DNA of 61,378 nt from a virus: positions 1 through 61,378 of IMG/VR virus record IMGVR_UViG_3300046171_000014, one strand, 5' to 3'. The position numbers were made by a program, and so were the translations under genes. Under the pieces are notes generated by a model. It worked only from the letters and a program-made list of their open reading frames with translations. It had not been told where the DNA came from and made no database searches. This document shows positions 36,322 through 44,214 of this stretch, one piece after another (positions within the stretch are counted from its first letter, which is position 1; each line of letters starts with the position of its first letter).

Positions 36322-36504
36322 GTGCGCTCCATAAGCGTTGCTTGCGGGTAACTTATCATTTTAATGCCCAGCGGTCTAGTGTCGAGGTGGGCAACTTGGG
36401 GGAAGCCGCCACACCTCGACTAGGGTACTGGGAGATGTACCCTATTTACCCTTTATCTCAAGCGGTCTGTTGAAACAAATATTATATTCCTGTATTGAGA
36501 GATC
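36322..36504. promoter_or_regulatory. Divergent intergenic region with two hairpins
   Basis: It separates the leftward portal gene from the rightward islet. Inverted repeats: GTCGAGGTG (36381-36389) pairs with CACCTCGAC (36412-36420), and AGGGTAC (36422-36428) with GTACCCT (36437-36443). The octamer AGCGGTCT occurs at 36370-36377 and again near 36460. AT-rich sequence at 36475-36490 could hold a rightward minus-10. No confident promoter can be called. Confidence 0.5.
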
Positions 36505-36726
36505 ATGGATAACATGCTGATTTGGAACATCGTATTAACTTTTGTGGTTCTACCTATAGGGTGGTGGGCCAATCAAATCGCATCTGAAGTCAAGCGCCTT
36601 AATATTCTTTTGAACATGACAAGAGAGAATTATATAAAGAGGGAAGAACACGCGGGGGAACTTGGGAGAGTTGTTGACCACCTCGTTAGGCTTGAAGGCA
36701 AGATAGACAAACTTGCAGAGAAATAG
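36505..36726 (+). CDS. Small membrane protein with cytoplasmic coiled coil
   Basis: A 73-residue protein with one N-terminal membrane segment (MLIWNIVLTFVVLPIGWW) and a charged helix (VKRLNILLNMTRENYIKRE, then LVRLEGKIDKLAEK). It is the first gene of a rightward islet inside the leftward late block. The layout resembles small lysis-helper or spanin-like proteins of marine phages, without a family name. GAGAG just before the ATG supports the start. Confidence 0.7.
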   Translation: MDNMLIWNIVLTFVVLPIGWWANQIASEVKRLNILLNMTRENYIKREEHAGELGRVVDHLVRLEGKIDKLAEK

Positions 36727-36745
36727 GGGGAGATAGGCATGAGAT

Positions 36746-36934
36746 ATGTTTATATGCGCCCTAACAGCGGTATTAGCTAGTCAAAGCCCCACTATCGGGC
36801 TGCATCAGACCTGTGAATACAGGTGCCCTAGAGAAGTTTCACAATTTTATTATCAGTACCCAGCTAAGGTAAGGGTTCCTTGGAAGCACTTTTGCCCGCC
36901 GTACATTGTTGTTGGTAGGGGAAGAAGAACATGA
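36746..36934 (+). CDS. Short exported Cys-containing protein
   Basis: A 62-residue protein. The first 15 residues (MFICALTAVLASQSP) look like a signal or lipoprotein-like leader. The rest has HQTCEYRCPREV and KHFCPPYIVVG, three Cys residues in a short chain. Its TGA overlaps the ATG of the next gene (ATGA at 36931). An in-frame stop at 36740 means ATG 36746 is the first possible start, and its ribosome site is distant. Similar tiny Cys proteins accompany lysis-type genes in other marine phages as I recall. Confidence 0.6.
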   Translation: MFICALTAVLASQSPTIGLHQTCEYRCPREVSQFYYQYPAKVRVPWKHFCPPYIVVGRGRRT

Positions 36935-37374
36935 TTGATCCATTTACAGCGCTTGCCGCTGTGAAATCTGCCGTATCCGCAGGCAAGGAATTGGTAAATG
37001 TCACCAAGCAGATTGGTGAGTTTTTTGATGGGGTGGATGATTTACGCGCTGCCCATGAAAGAAAGAAAAACAGCTTGTTCTCAGGGTCGGATGAAAATGC
37101 GATGGAGACATTTGTGAATTTACAAAGGGCCAAAGATGCGGAGGAAGAGCTTCGTCAGATTGTCATTGCAACCAGAGGTTTTAGCGCATGGGGTGAATTG
37201 CAAGCTATACGGGTGCAAGCAAGAAAGGACCGCAAGGCCAAGATTGAGGCAGAGAAGAAACGCAAAGCTAAGCTAATTGAGAGGATTGTTATTTATGGCG
37301 GGGCTACAATTATCGTTTCTATAATGATAGGCATCACTGTTGTAATAATCCTAGCGAAACAAGGAAGGCTGTAA
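36931..37374 (+). CDS. Helical protein with C-terminal membrane anchor
   Basis: A 147-residue protein: a helical N terminus (FTALAAVKSAVSAGKELVNV), a charged long helix (RKDRKAKIEAEKKRKAKLIE), then a single membrane segment near the C terminus (IYGGATIIVSIMIGITVVIIL). It overlaps both neighbours by one to four bases. It could be part of a rightward lysis or membrane-remodelling group. Similar anchored proteins occur near terminase genes in marine phages, function unknown. Confidence 0.68.
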   Translation: MIDPFTALAAVKSAVSAGKELVNVTKQIGEFFDGVDDLRAAHERKKNSLFSGSDENAMETFVNLQRAKDAEEELRQIVIATRGFSAWGELQAIRVQARKDRKAKIEAEKKRKAKLIERIVIYGGATIIVSIMIGITVVIILAKQGRL

Positions 37375-37628
37375 TGGCTGACGGGTTAAGCGGCATAGGC
37401 AACGCGCCGTTTAATGTGGGATCTGATATCCATCAGCAAACCCAAAGCCGTGAACGTATAGAAGCTCATCTGAAAGAACAGATGGTTGAGAAAAAACACA
37501 GGGCTAACCACAGTCACCTAGAAGCGTTGGCAAAACAAAGGTTTGACTTGGGAGAAACTTATGATCGCTTTGGTCGCAAAACTAATGCAGATCGACCCCA
37601 AGGAACTAAGATAAACATAGAGGTTTAG
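37374..37628 (+). CDS. Small hydrophilic protein, 84 aa
   Basis: A charged, His- and Gln-rich protein (RERIEAHLKEQMVEKKHR, HLEALAKQRFDLGETYDRFG) with no membrane segment and no known family. Its start A is the last base of the preceding stop (TAATG), and its end converges on the terminase stop, overlapping by four bases. It is the last gene of the rightward islet. Confidence 0.62.
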   Translation: MADGLSGIGNAPFNVGSDIHQQTQSRERIEAHLKEQMVEKKHRANHSHLEALAKQRFDLGETYDRFGRKTNADRPQGTKINIEV

Positions 37629-39191
37629 TAGTATTCTACAGGTCTACGGTATGTAGGCTCATCATCCCACTCATCTGTGGGTAATCTGATGAACCCACCC
37701 TGCCTAAATCGCAATAACGCCATGACCGTAGAGTCAACAAGGTCATCGTTAGACATAAACGGGAACCCTGCCACCTCTTCTATGACCTCCTCGGCCCAAC
37801 GCTTAGCTGGTGCCCACACAAACCCGCTGGCTATGATGTCTGATACACTATTAAGGCGAGCCATCTTGTCCCCAGTACCCCTATGAGGTGTATATTCTTG
37901 TACTGGGAGGCCCATACGGCGTAATTCTTGGTACAAAGCTACGCCAGAGGACTTTTTCTCCACAATAAACGAGTCTGGCTCCCAACCTTTGTACTCTTCA
38001 AGCGCCAGACCCTTCAATTCTGGAAATTCTAAGCGTTCTTTGATGCTATTTAGCAAAATTATGTGGTGTGCGTTCTCTTCTTCGTTAAAAAACACACCCC
38101 AAGTCGTCAGCGCGGTGTAATCGGCGCGATTATTCTTCTCTGCGGCAGCATCAAGCGACATAATTATATATTCACAGTGGGGTGGGTCGTCTTTTGTCCA
38201 TATTTGCCACCATTCCCGCTTAACAATCGACGCTTCTTCAGCTGTCGGCTGCTGCTGATACTGCGAGTTCCACTGAAATGTAGGCATCGACGCCTTTGTG
38301 CGCAGCAATGCGGTCAAATCAAAGAACTCAGGCCATAACGGCTTCTGTATCGGCTTACCGTCAGAGTCCTCGCTGTCCAAAATAGCGGGAAACTCCACGA
38401 TTTCGTACTGGTCTGACTCTGGATTCTTGACCATATCTGTCGTCACACGCCCCGTGAGGTCGTCCATGTGCCAACGAGTCTGAATTATTGCAACCCTACC
38501 GCCCGGCATAAGGCGAGTACGGGCACCGAAGGTGAACCACTCGTATGCTTTTTCAAACACAGAGAAGTTTCCGTTAATAACATCCTGCTCAGAATGAGGA
38601 TCATCAACAAGCAGAAGATCAGCGCCACGTCCCGCAAGTGCAGACCCAATACCACACGCATAATATTCTCCTCCAAAGTTTGTATTCCACCGCCCCGCAG
38701 ACTTACTGTCCACCGCCAACGACACCTGCGGAAATATTTCTTTGTAGTCGTCTACCGATATCAAGTTTCTAACCTTACGCCCAAAGTCCACAGCAGAGGT
38801 CGGTAGTGTGAGACACCATCATAACCTTCTTGCCGGGGTTACGCCCCAAGAACCACGCAGGGAAAAAGATACTCACAAGCTGCGATTTACCGTGTCGCGG
38901 TGGGATATTGACACATATACGGTCTTTATCACCCTGCTCAATGTCCATCAGCATATCTGCAAGGATGCGGTGGTGCTTGCCAACCTTATAATCTGGCTGC
39001 ATCCGTTTACAAAACTCTATGAGGTCATCTTTGGCATTGTCGTTACGCTGCCTGTTCGCCAGCTCATCGACCATCTTATCAATCTCTGCGACCTCTTCAG
39101 GACTAAACTGGTCAAGGTTGTCCAGCATAGTCTGTATATCTTCTGGAGAGAAGTCTAAGTCTTTCGCAACAGTGGTAAGATCTTTAGGCAT
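37625..39191 (-). CDS. terL: Terminase large subunit, interrupted by a +1 shift at 38795
   Basis: The DNA-packaging ATPase and nuclease, about 521 residues once joined. The first frame (ATG 39191, overlapping the small-subunit stop) holds Walker A in NIPPRHGKSQLVS. It runs out of frame after SHTTDL. Skipping one T at 38795 joins it to AVDFGRKVRNL in the second frame. That frame carries Walker B (LLLVDDPHSEQD), TRWHMDDLTGR, and nuclease acidic residues (SLDAAAEKNNRADYTAL, SNDDLVDSTV). Intact terminases of this family have DLAVDFGRK in this place, so the join is credible. No slippery heptamer for a -1 shift is present. Either assembly error or recoding is possible. Confidence 0.9.
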
Positions 39192-39780
39192 CGGGAGGCC
39201 CCAGTGTATCATCCAACGATATGACCGGGGCCTCCACGACTACTGCGTCCTCTACATCAGAATCGGCTGGGTCTATAAGTTTAGCCAGTTTCCCACGTAG
39301 TTTCTCTTTGATGTCGTCTGTAGTTTGATGTGTTATTGTAACTTCAGACTTCTCTGCAAACAACCCCACATCGCTAATCTTACCAAGCAGCTCCAAGGCA
39401 CGTATACGCACCCGTGGGTCGGGGTTCTCTGTCTCCTCAATCAGTTTGTTTGTGACGAGGTGCCTCACCTGCGTAGCGCTCTCTACAACAGAATGCCCAA
39501 AATCTTTTAGGATCTTATCTGTCAGTAGGAGGGTAGCGGGTGGGGTGCGTGATATATTTTTAAGCGTAGCCTTCTTTGAAGTACGCACAGGATCGGCAGC
39601 ATATGCCATACTGATCTCCGAAGCGTTATCCCTGTCCTCTGCGGTTATGTCTATCTCTAACCCGTGGGCATGTAGATGTTTAGCGGTCTCGGCAGCAGCT
39701 TCAGCTTTGCCTGTGAGGTCTTTTGGCGGGGGCACGTCTTTGATTGGCACACCCCGTTCTGGTGTTATTTGTAATGCCAT
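39184..39780 (-). CDS. terS: Terminase small subunit
   Basis: A 198-residue DNA-recognition subunit. The N terminus is helical and charged (TGKAEAAAETAKHLHAHGLE). The centre has LLTDKILKDFGHSVVESATQ and PRVRIRALELLGKISDVGLF, a pattern typical of small terminases of this type. The C terminus is acidic and binds the large subunit in related systems. It overlaps the large-subunit start by eight bases and opens the leftward late block, just after the control region. Confidence 0.82.
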   Translation of the reverse strand: MALQITPERGVPIKDVPPPKDLTGKAEAAAETAKHLHAHGLEIDITAEDRDNASEISMAYAADPVRTSKKATLKNISRTPPATLLLTDKILKDFGHSVVESATQVRHLVTNKLIEETENPDPRVRIRALELLGKISDVGLFAEKSEVTITHQTTDDIKEKLRGKLAKLIDPADSDVEDAVVVEAPVISLDDTLGPPDA

Positions 39781-40113
39781 ATGTAGTATTTAGACGAATA
39801 TTATAATTATTTCAATCTCCCCGCGCCGAATGTGGTTACTGGGTATAACGGTAGGGTGGGGGTGGGGTTTAGCCGATTTCGTAGAAACTCAAAATATTTG
39901 TGCAGATTAGTATGTATAAGTAGATATGCGTGACGCGCTGTAGAGGGGGGTCGGGGGTAGGTGGGGGTTAGCTAGGCGACTAACTGCTGCCATTTACTGC
40001 CATTTGCTTGCGTTTGCCGGTGTTTTCCGTATAATGGTTGCCATAGACAAGAGCGGTTCTTGTCTAATCAACGTTAGCCAAGCGGCTAACACATTCCTTG
40101 AAAGGGAAACATT
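39781..40113. promoter_or_regulatory. Divergent control region before early gene 1
   Basis: This 333-bp region holds no gene. It contains a G-rich stretch (39853-39870 and 39944-39968), two copies of the GTTAGC-N6-GCTAAC palindrome (39967-39984 with one mismatch, 40073-40090 exact), and an inverted repeat AGACAAGA (40045-40052) with TCTTGTCT (40058-40065). A leftward TATAAT (39805-39800) lies close to the small-terminase start, but no good minus-35 is seen. Confidence 0.65.
40008..40035 (+). promoter_or_regulatory. Likely sigma-70 promoter for the first early operon
   Basis: TTGCGT (40008-40013), a 16-base spacer and TATAAT (40030-40035) lie 79 bases before the ATG of the 191-residue gene. 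The inverted repeat AGACAAGA/TCTTGTCT falls just downstream at the expected transcription start and may be an operator or a 5' hairpin in the RNA. Confidence 0.65.
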
Positions 40114-40689
40114 ATGACTGATCTATCTGTAAACAAGAAAGCAATTGAAGCGGCAACAGCGGTTGAAGCGGCCAACGCAAATTCCATCGCGGCGCAAGCG
40201 TCACGGGCTGAGGCCTCGGCGCTGTTCTTTGCACCGGCCGCTAAGCTCGGCGCTGATTTTACAATGCTCGCCAAACCTACGGGTGACGACGCAAAGAATA
40301 ATATCTGGGTTGCCACGCGGCAATGGGCTTACGATGTGTGCGCAACAGTGATGGCAGGCGAAGCCGGTCTAGCGTTCTTGAATGATGCCACCACGACCGG
40401 TAAGGCTGAGATGGCGATCACGCAAGGCAAAATGAAGGGCCAGACGCGGGATAAGAAATATATCCAGCAACAGGTCGGCAAGCTTATCGGTTTGATCAAA
40501 GCGGATCTTAAAAAGGCTGATGACAAGCCAAGCGATGGCGCAAGCGATGCTGTCGAGCGTACTGACTGTGACAGGTTCTTGGATGCCATCGCCAAGGCTG
40601 CGAAACAATGCAGCAAGGCCAAGCCTGACGATTCGATCCCGACAGAATATGTCGAAGCGTTCAATGAAATGATGGCGAAACTCAAGTAA
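40114..40689 (+). CDS. First early protein, Ala/Lys-rich, 191 aa
   Basis: I do not recognise a family. The N terminus is Ala-rich and helical (IEAATAVEAANANSIAAQAS). A middle part contains WVATRQWAYDVCATVMAGE. The rest is basic and helical (KMKGQTRDKKYIQQQVGKLI, then KADLKKADDKPSDGA). A good AAGGG ribosome site precedes it. As the first gene after the promoter, it may be an early takeover or DNA-associated protein, but nothing more can be said. Confidence 0.7.
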   Translation: MTDLSVNKKAIEAATAVEAANANSIAAQASRAEASALFFAPAAKLGADFTMLAKPTGDDAKNNIWVATRQWAYDVCATVMAGEAGLAFLNDATTTGKAEMAITQGKMKGQTRDKKYIQQQVGKLIGLIKADLKKADDKPSDGASDAVERTDCDRFLDAIAKAAKQCSKAKPDDSIPTEYVEAFNEMMAKLK

Positions 40690-40697
40690 CCATCAAC

Positions 40698-40720
40698 GGT
40701 GCCAGCCAATGGCTGGCACC
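40698..40720 (+). other. Perfect 11-bp intergenic hairpin
   Basis: GGTGCCAGCCA pairs with TGGCTGGCACC around a one-base centre, nine bases after the stop of the first early gene. No T-run follows, so it is not a standard terminator; an RNA stability or processing element between the two genes is likely. Confidence 0.7.
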
Positions 40721-40747
40721 ACTAACACTCACAAGAAAGAAAATGAT

Positions 40748-40873
40748 ATGAGTTTAATATCTGACATAATACGAAAACAAATTACTGCATGGGGTTTTGC
40801 TTATACGTTTTGGTTTTATGTTTCCACATTTGCTGCTGTAACTTTATGCACGATGGCAATACTTTTTATCTGA
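40748..40873 (+). CDS. Small membrane protein, 41 aa
   Basis: A short gene not obvious by length: ATG at 40748 to TGA at 40873, with AAGAAAG about ten bases upstream. The protein starts MSLISDIIRKQITAWGF and has one hydrophobic segment (FYVSTFAAVTLCTMAILFI). It lies between the perfect hairpin and a rho-independent terminator, which supports it as a real transcribed gene. A role in early membrane takeover is only a guess. Confidence 0.62.
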   Translation: MSLISDIIRKQITAWGFAYTFWFYVSTFAAVTLCTMAILFI

Positions 40874-40880
40874 TCCCACG

Positions 40881-40910
40881 CCCTGACTGGAAACGGTCGG
40901 GGCTTTTTTT
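40881..40910 (+). terminator. Rho-independent terminator of the first early operon
   Basis: CCCTGAC (40881-40887) pairs with GTCGGGG (40896-40902, one G-T pair), followed by C and seven T residues. It ends the 40114-40873 unit eight bases after the small membrane gene. Confidence 0.85.
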
Positions 40911-40953
40911 GTGCCCCGCGACACCAGTTATTTGATACCAGTTTTGTGTATTA

Positions 40954-41109
40954 GCGGTGAGCGGTGAGCGACACAGGGCGAGCTGTCGCCACGCAATGTT
41001 GTACGTGATCCCTTTGGACCTGTTGGCCCTGTTTGTGTTTGTAGTTAGCTGCACGGCTAACTCTATCTGGGCGATGCCAGTTATTTTATGAGCGGTGAGC
41101 GGTGAGCGA
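40954..41109. repeat. Direct repeats GCGGTGAGCGGTGAGCGA
   Basis: The 18-base unit occurs at 40954-40971 and 41092-41109, each a doublet of GCGGTGA and each preceded by a CCAGTTATTT element. Between them is an exact GTTAGC-N6-GCTAAC palindrome (41044-41061). No credible coding frame crosses this stretch (40911-41595); it is likely part of the replication or control region. Confidence 0.75.
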
Positions 41110-41121
41110 TTTGCATAAGTC

Positions 41122-41495
41122 ATTGAAAACAAAGTAATGTTCCCAATGTTCCAAAATGGTTTTTAAGAATGGAACAATTAACCTATTGATTTTAAAGCAA
41201 TGTTCCTAATGTTCCAAATGTTCCGTTAAATATTACTACACTTCCATGTGACCCTTCCCTCCCCTTATGCAGCATATTCCATCCAACATCATTATACCCC
41301 TGTAGTACCCTAAAATCGCGGAACATTGGAACATTGCTTTAATAACAAAGACTTACAACGGAACATTACCCATTTTGCTACGGAACATTAGGAACATTAC
41401 TTTGTTTTCAATAAGTTAGCCCATCAGCTAACCCCAACCCCACATACCACGCTACTCACGTCTACACACAGTTACTCACACAATAACGGAACATT
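41122..41495. repeat. Nested inverted array of AATGTTCC iterons, candidate replication origin
   Basis: Five forward copies of AATGTTCC (41136, 41145, 41199, 41208, 41217) face six reverse copies, GGAACATT (41320, 41328, 41360, 41382, 41391, 41488). Copies in a cluster are 8-9 bases apart. The outer arms (41122-41152 and 41382-41412) are 31-base inverted repeats with one difference. An inner pair shares AAGCAATGTTCC. The centre, 41225-41319, is AT-rich with pyrimidine runs. There is no gene here. Iteron spacing and symmetry fit an origin or a multi-site operator; it lies between an operon terminator and the promoter of the second early operon. Confidence 0.85.
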
Positions 41496-41532
41496 ACTCA
41501 TAAAAATACATTTACTCACAACAAGATAAGTA

Positions 41533-41561
41533 TTGACACGTTTACTTATATATGCTATATT
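41533..41561 (+). promoter_or_regulatory. Strong sigma-70-like promoter for the second early operon
   Basis: TTGACA (41533-41538), exactly 17 bases, then TATATT (41556-41561). The first ATG follows at 41596. It lies 37 bases beyond the last GGAACATT element, so iteron binding could regulate it. Confidence 0.85.
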
Positions 41562-41595
41562 TGTGGTACGTTCACTTTTGCAACGAGGATCAGTC

Positions 41596-41826
41596 ATGTC
41601 TTACAACACCGAAACAGTTAGCCGGTCAGCTAACGGCCTAACACGCGATGAGGCGCAAGCCATCGAAGAATATCTTTTCCAAACCCACGGCTTTGGGGTG
41701 CGCGTCATGCCAACCAAAGCTCGCGCTCTTGTCGAGCGTATGCCCGCAACCTACGACCCCGCGCCATCCTATCGCGCAATCAACAAGCGTGACATTCACG
41801 CCCGCAAGCGTTGGGGTGACGAGTGA
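41596..41826 (+). CDS. Small early protein, 76 aa
   Basis: First gene after the TTGACA/TATATT promoter. The ATG at 41596 is preferred to an upstream in-frame start at 41533, which lies within the promoter. The protein is charged (LTRDEAQAIEEYLFQTHGFG, then SYRAINKRDIHARKRWGDE) with no known family. A GTTAGC-N6-GCTAAC palindrome is encoded as VSRSAN at residues 8-13. Its TGA overlaps the next ATG (TGATG). Confidence 0.68.
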   Translation: MSYNTETVSRSANGLTRDEAQAIEEYLFQTHGFGVRVMPTKARALVERMPATYDPAPSYRAINKRDIHARKRWGDE

Positions 41827-42062
41827 TGGCTGCGTTTACAATGGATGGTATTCAGATGCTGACCTGCCGCTCATGCGGCGAGGACACGTTACACCCCGAG
41901 CGTTACAACATCGGGTATAATTACTGCATGGACTGCGGAGACTTCCGCGCCCGTGAAGAACGCGCAGGTTGGTGCATCGCACCTATCGCGCACAAGCAAG
42001 GGGCAACCCTTGTGACAAACCGCAACGACCTCAAAGGTCTCAATAAATATGTTGGAGAATAA
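41826..42062 (+). CDS. Small zinc-ribbon protein, 78 aa
   Basis: Two Cys pairs form a probable zinc ribbon: CRSCGED and YCMDCGDF, about 20 residues apart. A third Cys occurs in GWCIAPI. The ATG at 41826 overlaps the previous stop. The protein may bind nucleic acid or bridge other early proteins; it precedes the DUF3150/MoxR/VWA module. Confidence 0.68.
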   Translation: MAAFTMDGIQMLTCRSCGEDTLHPERYNIGYNYCMDCGDFRAREERAGWCIAPIAHKQGATLVTNRNDLKGLNKYVGE

Positions 42063-42064
42063 CT

Positions 42065-43078
42065 ATGAATATGATGGGTAATATGGGCGAAGGTAAGTCC
42101 AGTTTGTTTGATGGTATGGACAACGTGGTGGAAGTTAGCCACACAGCTAACACTCCCAACGCAGATGACATTGTTTCGATTTCATCCGCCGCGCTGTTGG
42201 TCAGTATGACCATATCAAACTGGGCAGGCCGCAAGCTAGATCGCAAAGCGTCTGCCGAAGTATCGGACGCTAACGCCGCCGAGCGCGGTATGGCTAACGT
42301 CAACAAAAAGCTATTGGGTAACAACGAGTACCTAAAAGCAATACAGACGCACGTATCTGCGGCGCGTGATATGCACACACGCATGACGATGCCTTGGGGT
42401 AAGACTGGTTGGCAGCTATGCCCGACCGCGCAGTATTTCAAATACACCGAAGCAATGACGGGTATGCAGAACAAGTTCTATGAGTTGGTTCAAGAGTTCT
42501 TGGATAACTACGAGCAAGCTGTCGAGGATGCGCACTTGTTCTTGGGTGATCTTGCAAACCCTGACGACTATCCAAGCCTAGAGAAGTTGTCACGCAAGTT
42601 CTCATTCACGCTCGACGAAATGCCGCTACCTACCTCTGGCGACTTCCGCTTGGACATCGCCAACGAAGGGATTAGCCAGTTGGCTAACAAGTACGAGAAG
42701 TTCTACACCACGCAGTTCGAGACCGCGATGGGTGACATATGGAAGCGTACCTATGACGCGCTGTCTAACATGTCGGAGCGTCTCGACTACGAGACCGATA
42801 TCGTAGAGTACGTGGACGATGCGGGGCGTACCAAGCGCCGTAAGATCGGGGCCAAAACATTCCGCGATACGTTGGTGTCCAACGTGACCGAGATGATCGG
42901 ACTACTCAAAGTTAGCAACGTGGCTAACTCACCTCACATGACTGCTATGGCTGAACGTCTGGAAGATGCGATGCTAGGAGTCACACCCGCTGCCCTGCGT
43001 GACGACGAGTCGCTGCGCAAGCAGACAAAAGCCGAAGTAGATGCAGCCATCGCTGCGCTGCCAACACTAGACATATAA
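42065..43078 (+). CDS. DUF3150-like protein of the MoxR/VWA module
   Basis: A 337-residue, mostly helical protein. It contains ISNWAGRKLDRKASAEVSDA near residue 55, MTMPWGKTGWQLCPTAQYFK near 108, a long charged helical middle and RKIGAKTFRDTLVSNV. The layout and the next two genes (AAA+ ATPase and metallopeptidase/VWA) match a three-gene group I know with DUF3150. Three GTTAGC-type palindromes lie in it, at 42134, 42671 and 42911. Function is unknown; it may be an adaptor or substrate of the ATPase. Confidence 0.75.
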   Translation: MNMMGNMGEGKSSLFDGMDNVVEVSHTANTPNADDIVSISSAALLVSMTISNWAGRKLDRKASAEVSDANAAERGMANVNKKLLGNNEYLKAIQTHVSAARDMHTRMTMPWGKTGWQLCPTAQYFKYTEAMTGMQNKFYELVQEFLDNYEQAVEDAHLFLGDLANPDDYPSLEKLSRKFSFTLDEMPLPTSGDFRLDIANEGISQLANKYEKFYTTQFETAMGDIWKRTYDALSNMSERLDYETDIVEYVDDAGRTKRRKIGAKTFRDTLVSNVTEMIGLLKVSNVANSPHMTAMAERLEDAMLGVTPAALRDDESLRKQTKAEVDAAIAALPTLDI

Positions 43079-43096
43079 ACAGATTGGAGAAACCTC

Positions 43097-44203
43097 ATGT
43101 CAACTAACACAATGTATGCACTGAGCATCGAAGAAATCGCTAACGCCATTGCAGTTCAAGTTCCTCTGCCACCAGAGGACAAGACAACCATCATCGTCGA
43201 GGGCGAGATGGGCAGCGGCAAGTCATCAATCCTCAAGGTATTGGCCGAGGATCTGCCTGACCACAAGGCGATCTATTTCGACTGCACGACCAAGGCCGAT
43301 GCGGGCGACCTGATGTTGCCAAAGTTCAAGGATTTGGAAGGCAACGACTATGTTAGCTTTGCGACTAACGAGGAGCTTGGTATGCACCTCAAGGATACGC
43401 CGCTCATTATTATGATCGACGAGGCAGGCAAGAACCGCGCTATCCAGAACCCGCTCAACCGTTTGTTCCAAGAGCGAATGATCGGTATGCATGAGCTACA
43501 CCCAGAGAGCGTTGTCTTTGCGACGACTAACCTTGGGTTCGAGAATGTGGGCGACACGTTCCTGCCGCATACTTGCAACCGCGTGACATTCGTGCGGATG
43601 CGCAAGCCGAATGCGATAGAGTGGATCGAATGGGGTATCAACCACAAGCTAGATCACGTCACGCTTGCATGGGTCAAGGACAACCCGCAGGTGTTGGCAT
43701 CGTCTGACGATGTGAAAGACCCCGAGGATAACGTCTACATCAACCACCCCAAAGCCAACGGGCGTCGATCATTCTGCACAGCGAGGTCTCTGCACAAGGC
43801 GTCAAACTACATGAAGATGCGCGACAAGCTCAACGACAAGTCTCTGACCGCGTTGCTCATTGGTACGATTGGTATGCGTGGCGGCATGGATCTGATGGCT
43901 CACCTCAAGTTAGCCGATCAGCTACCTAGTTTGGAGTCGATCAAGTCCGATCCCAAAAACGCCAAGGTTCCGACCACAGCGGCAGGTATCTGTATGGTGG
44001 TCTATCGGACACTGGCAGCTATCGAGCAAGACTGGCTCAACTCTTGGATGGACTACATGGCGCGGCTAGATGCCGAGGCGCAAGGTATGTTTGCCAATGG
44101 TGTCCGTGCGCCAAGATACAGCAAGCAGGCGATGGTCATGCAGAACCGCAAGTTCACGCAGTGGGCAGCGGATAACTCGCATATGTTTTCATCAGATCAA
44201 TAA
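43097..44203 (+). CDS. MoxR-type AAA+ ATPase
   Basis: A 368-residue ATPase: Walker A GEMGSGKSS (residues 36-44), Walker B IIMIDEAG (104-111) and sensor 1 FATTN (141-145) precede a helical lid. MoxR-type ATPases act with VWA-domain partners to remodel or mature proteins. Here the partner is encoded 12 bases downstream. The DUF3150-like gene lies upstream. Two one-mismatch palindromes of the GTTAGC family occur at 43352 and 43909. Confidence 0.92.
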   Translation: MSTNTMYALSIEEIANAIAVQVPLPPEDKTTIIVEGEMGSGKSSILKVLAEDLPDHKAIYFDCTTKADAGDLMLPKFKDLEGNDYVSFATNEELGMHLKDTPLIIMIDEAGKNRAIQNPLNRLFQERMIGMHELHPESVVFATTNLGFENVGDTFLPHTCNRVTFVRMRKPNAIEWIEWGINHKLDHVTLAWVKDNPQVLASSDDVKDPEDNVYINHPKANGRRSFCTARSLHKASNYMKMRDKLNDKSLTALLIGTIGMRGGMDLMAHLKLADQLPSLESIKSDPKNAKVPTTAAGICMVVYRTLAAIEQDWLNSWMDYMARLDAEAQGMFANGVRAPRYSKQAMVMQNRKFTQWAADNSHMFSSDQ

Positions 44204-44214
44204 GGAGGATAAGA

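Noticed and set aside
38775-39191. Programmed -1 frameshift in terminase or tail hub
   Set aside because: No X-XXY-YYZ slippery site is present and the required change is +1, not -1.
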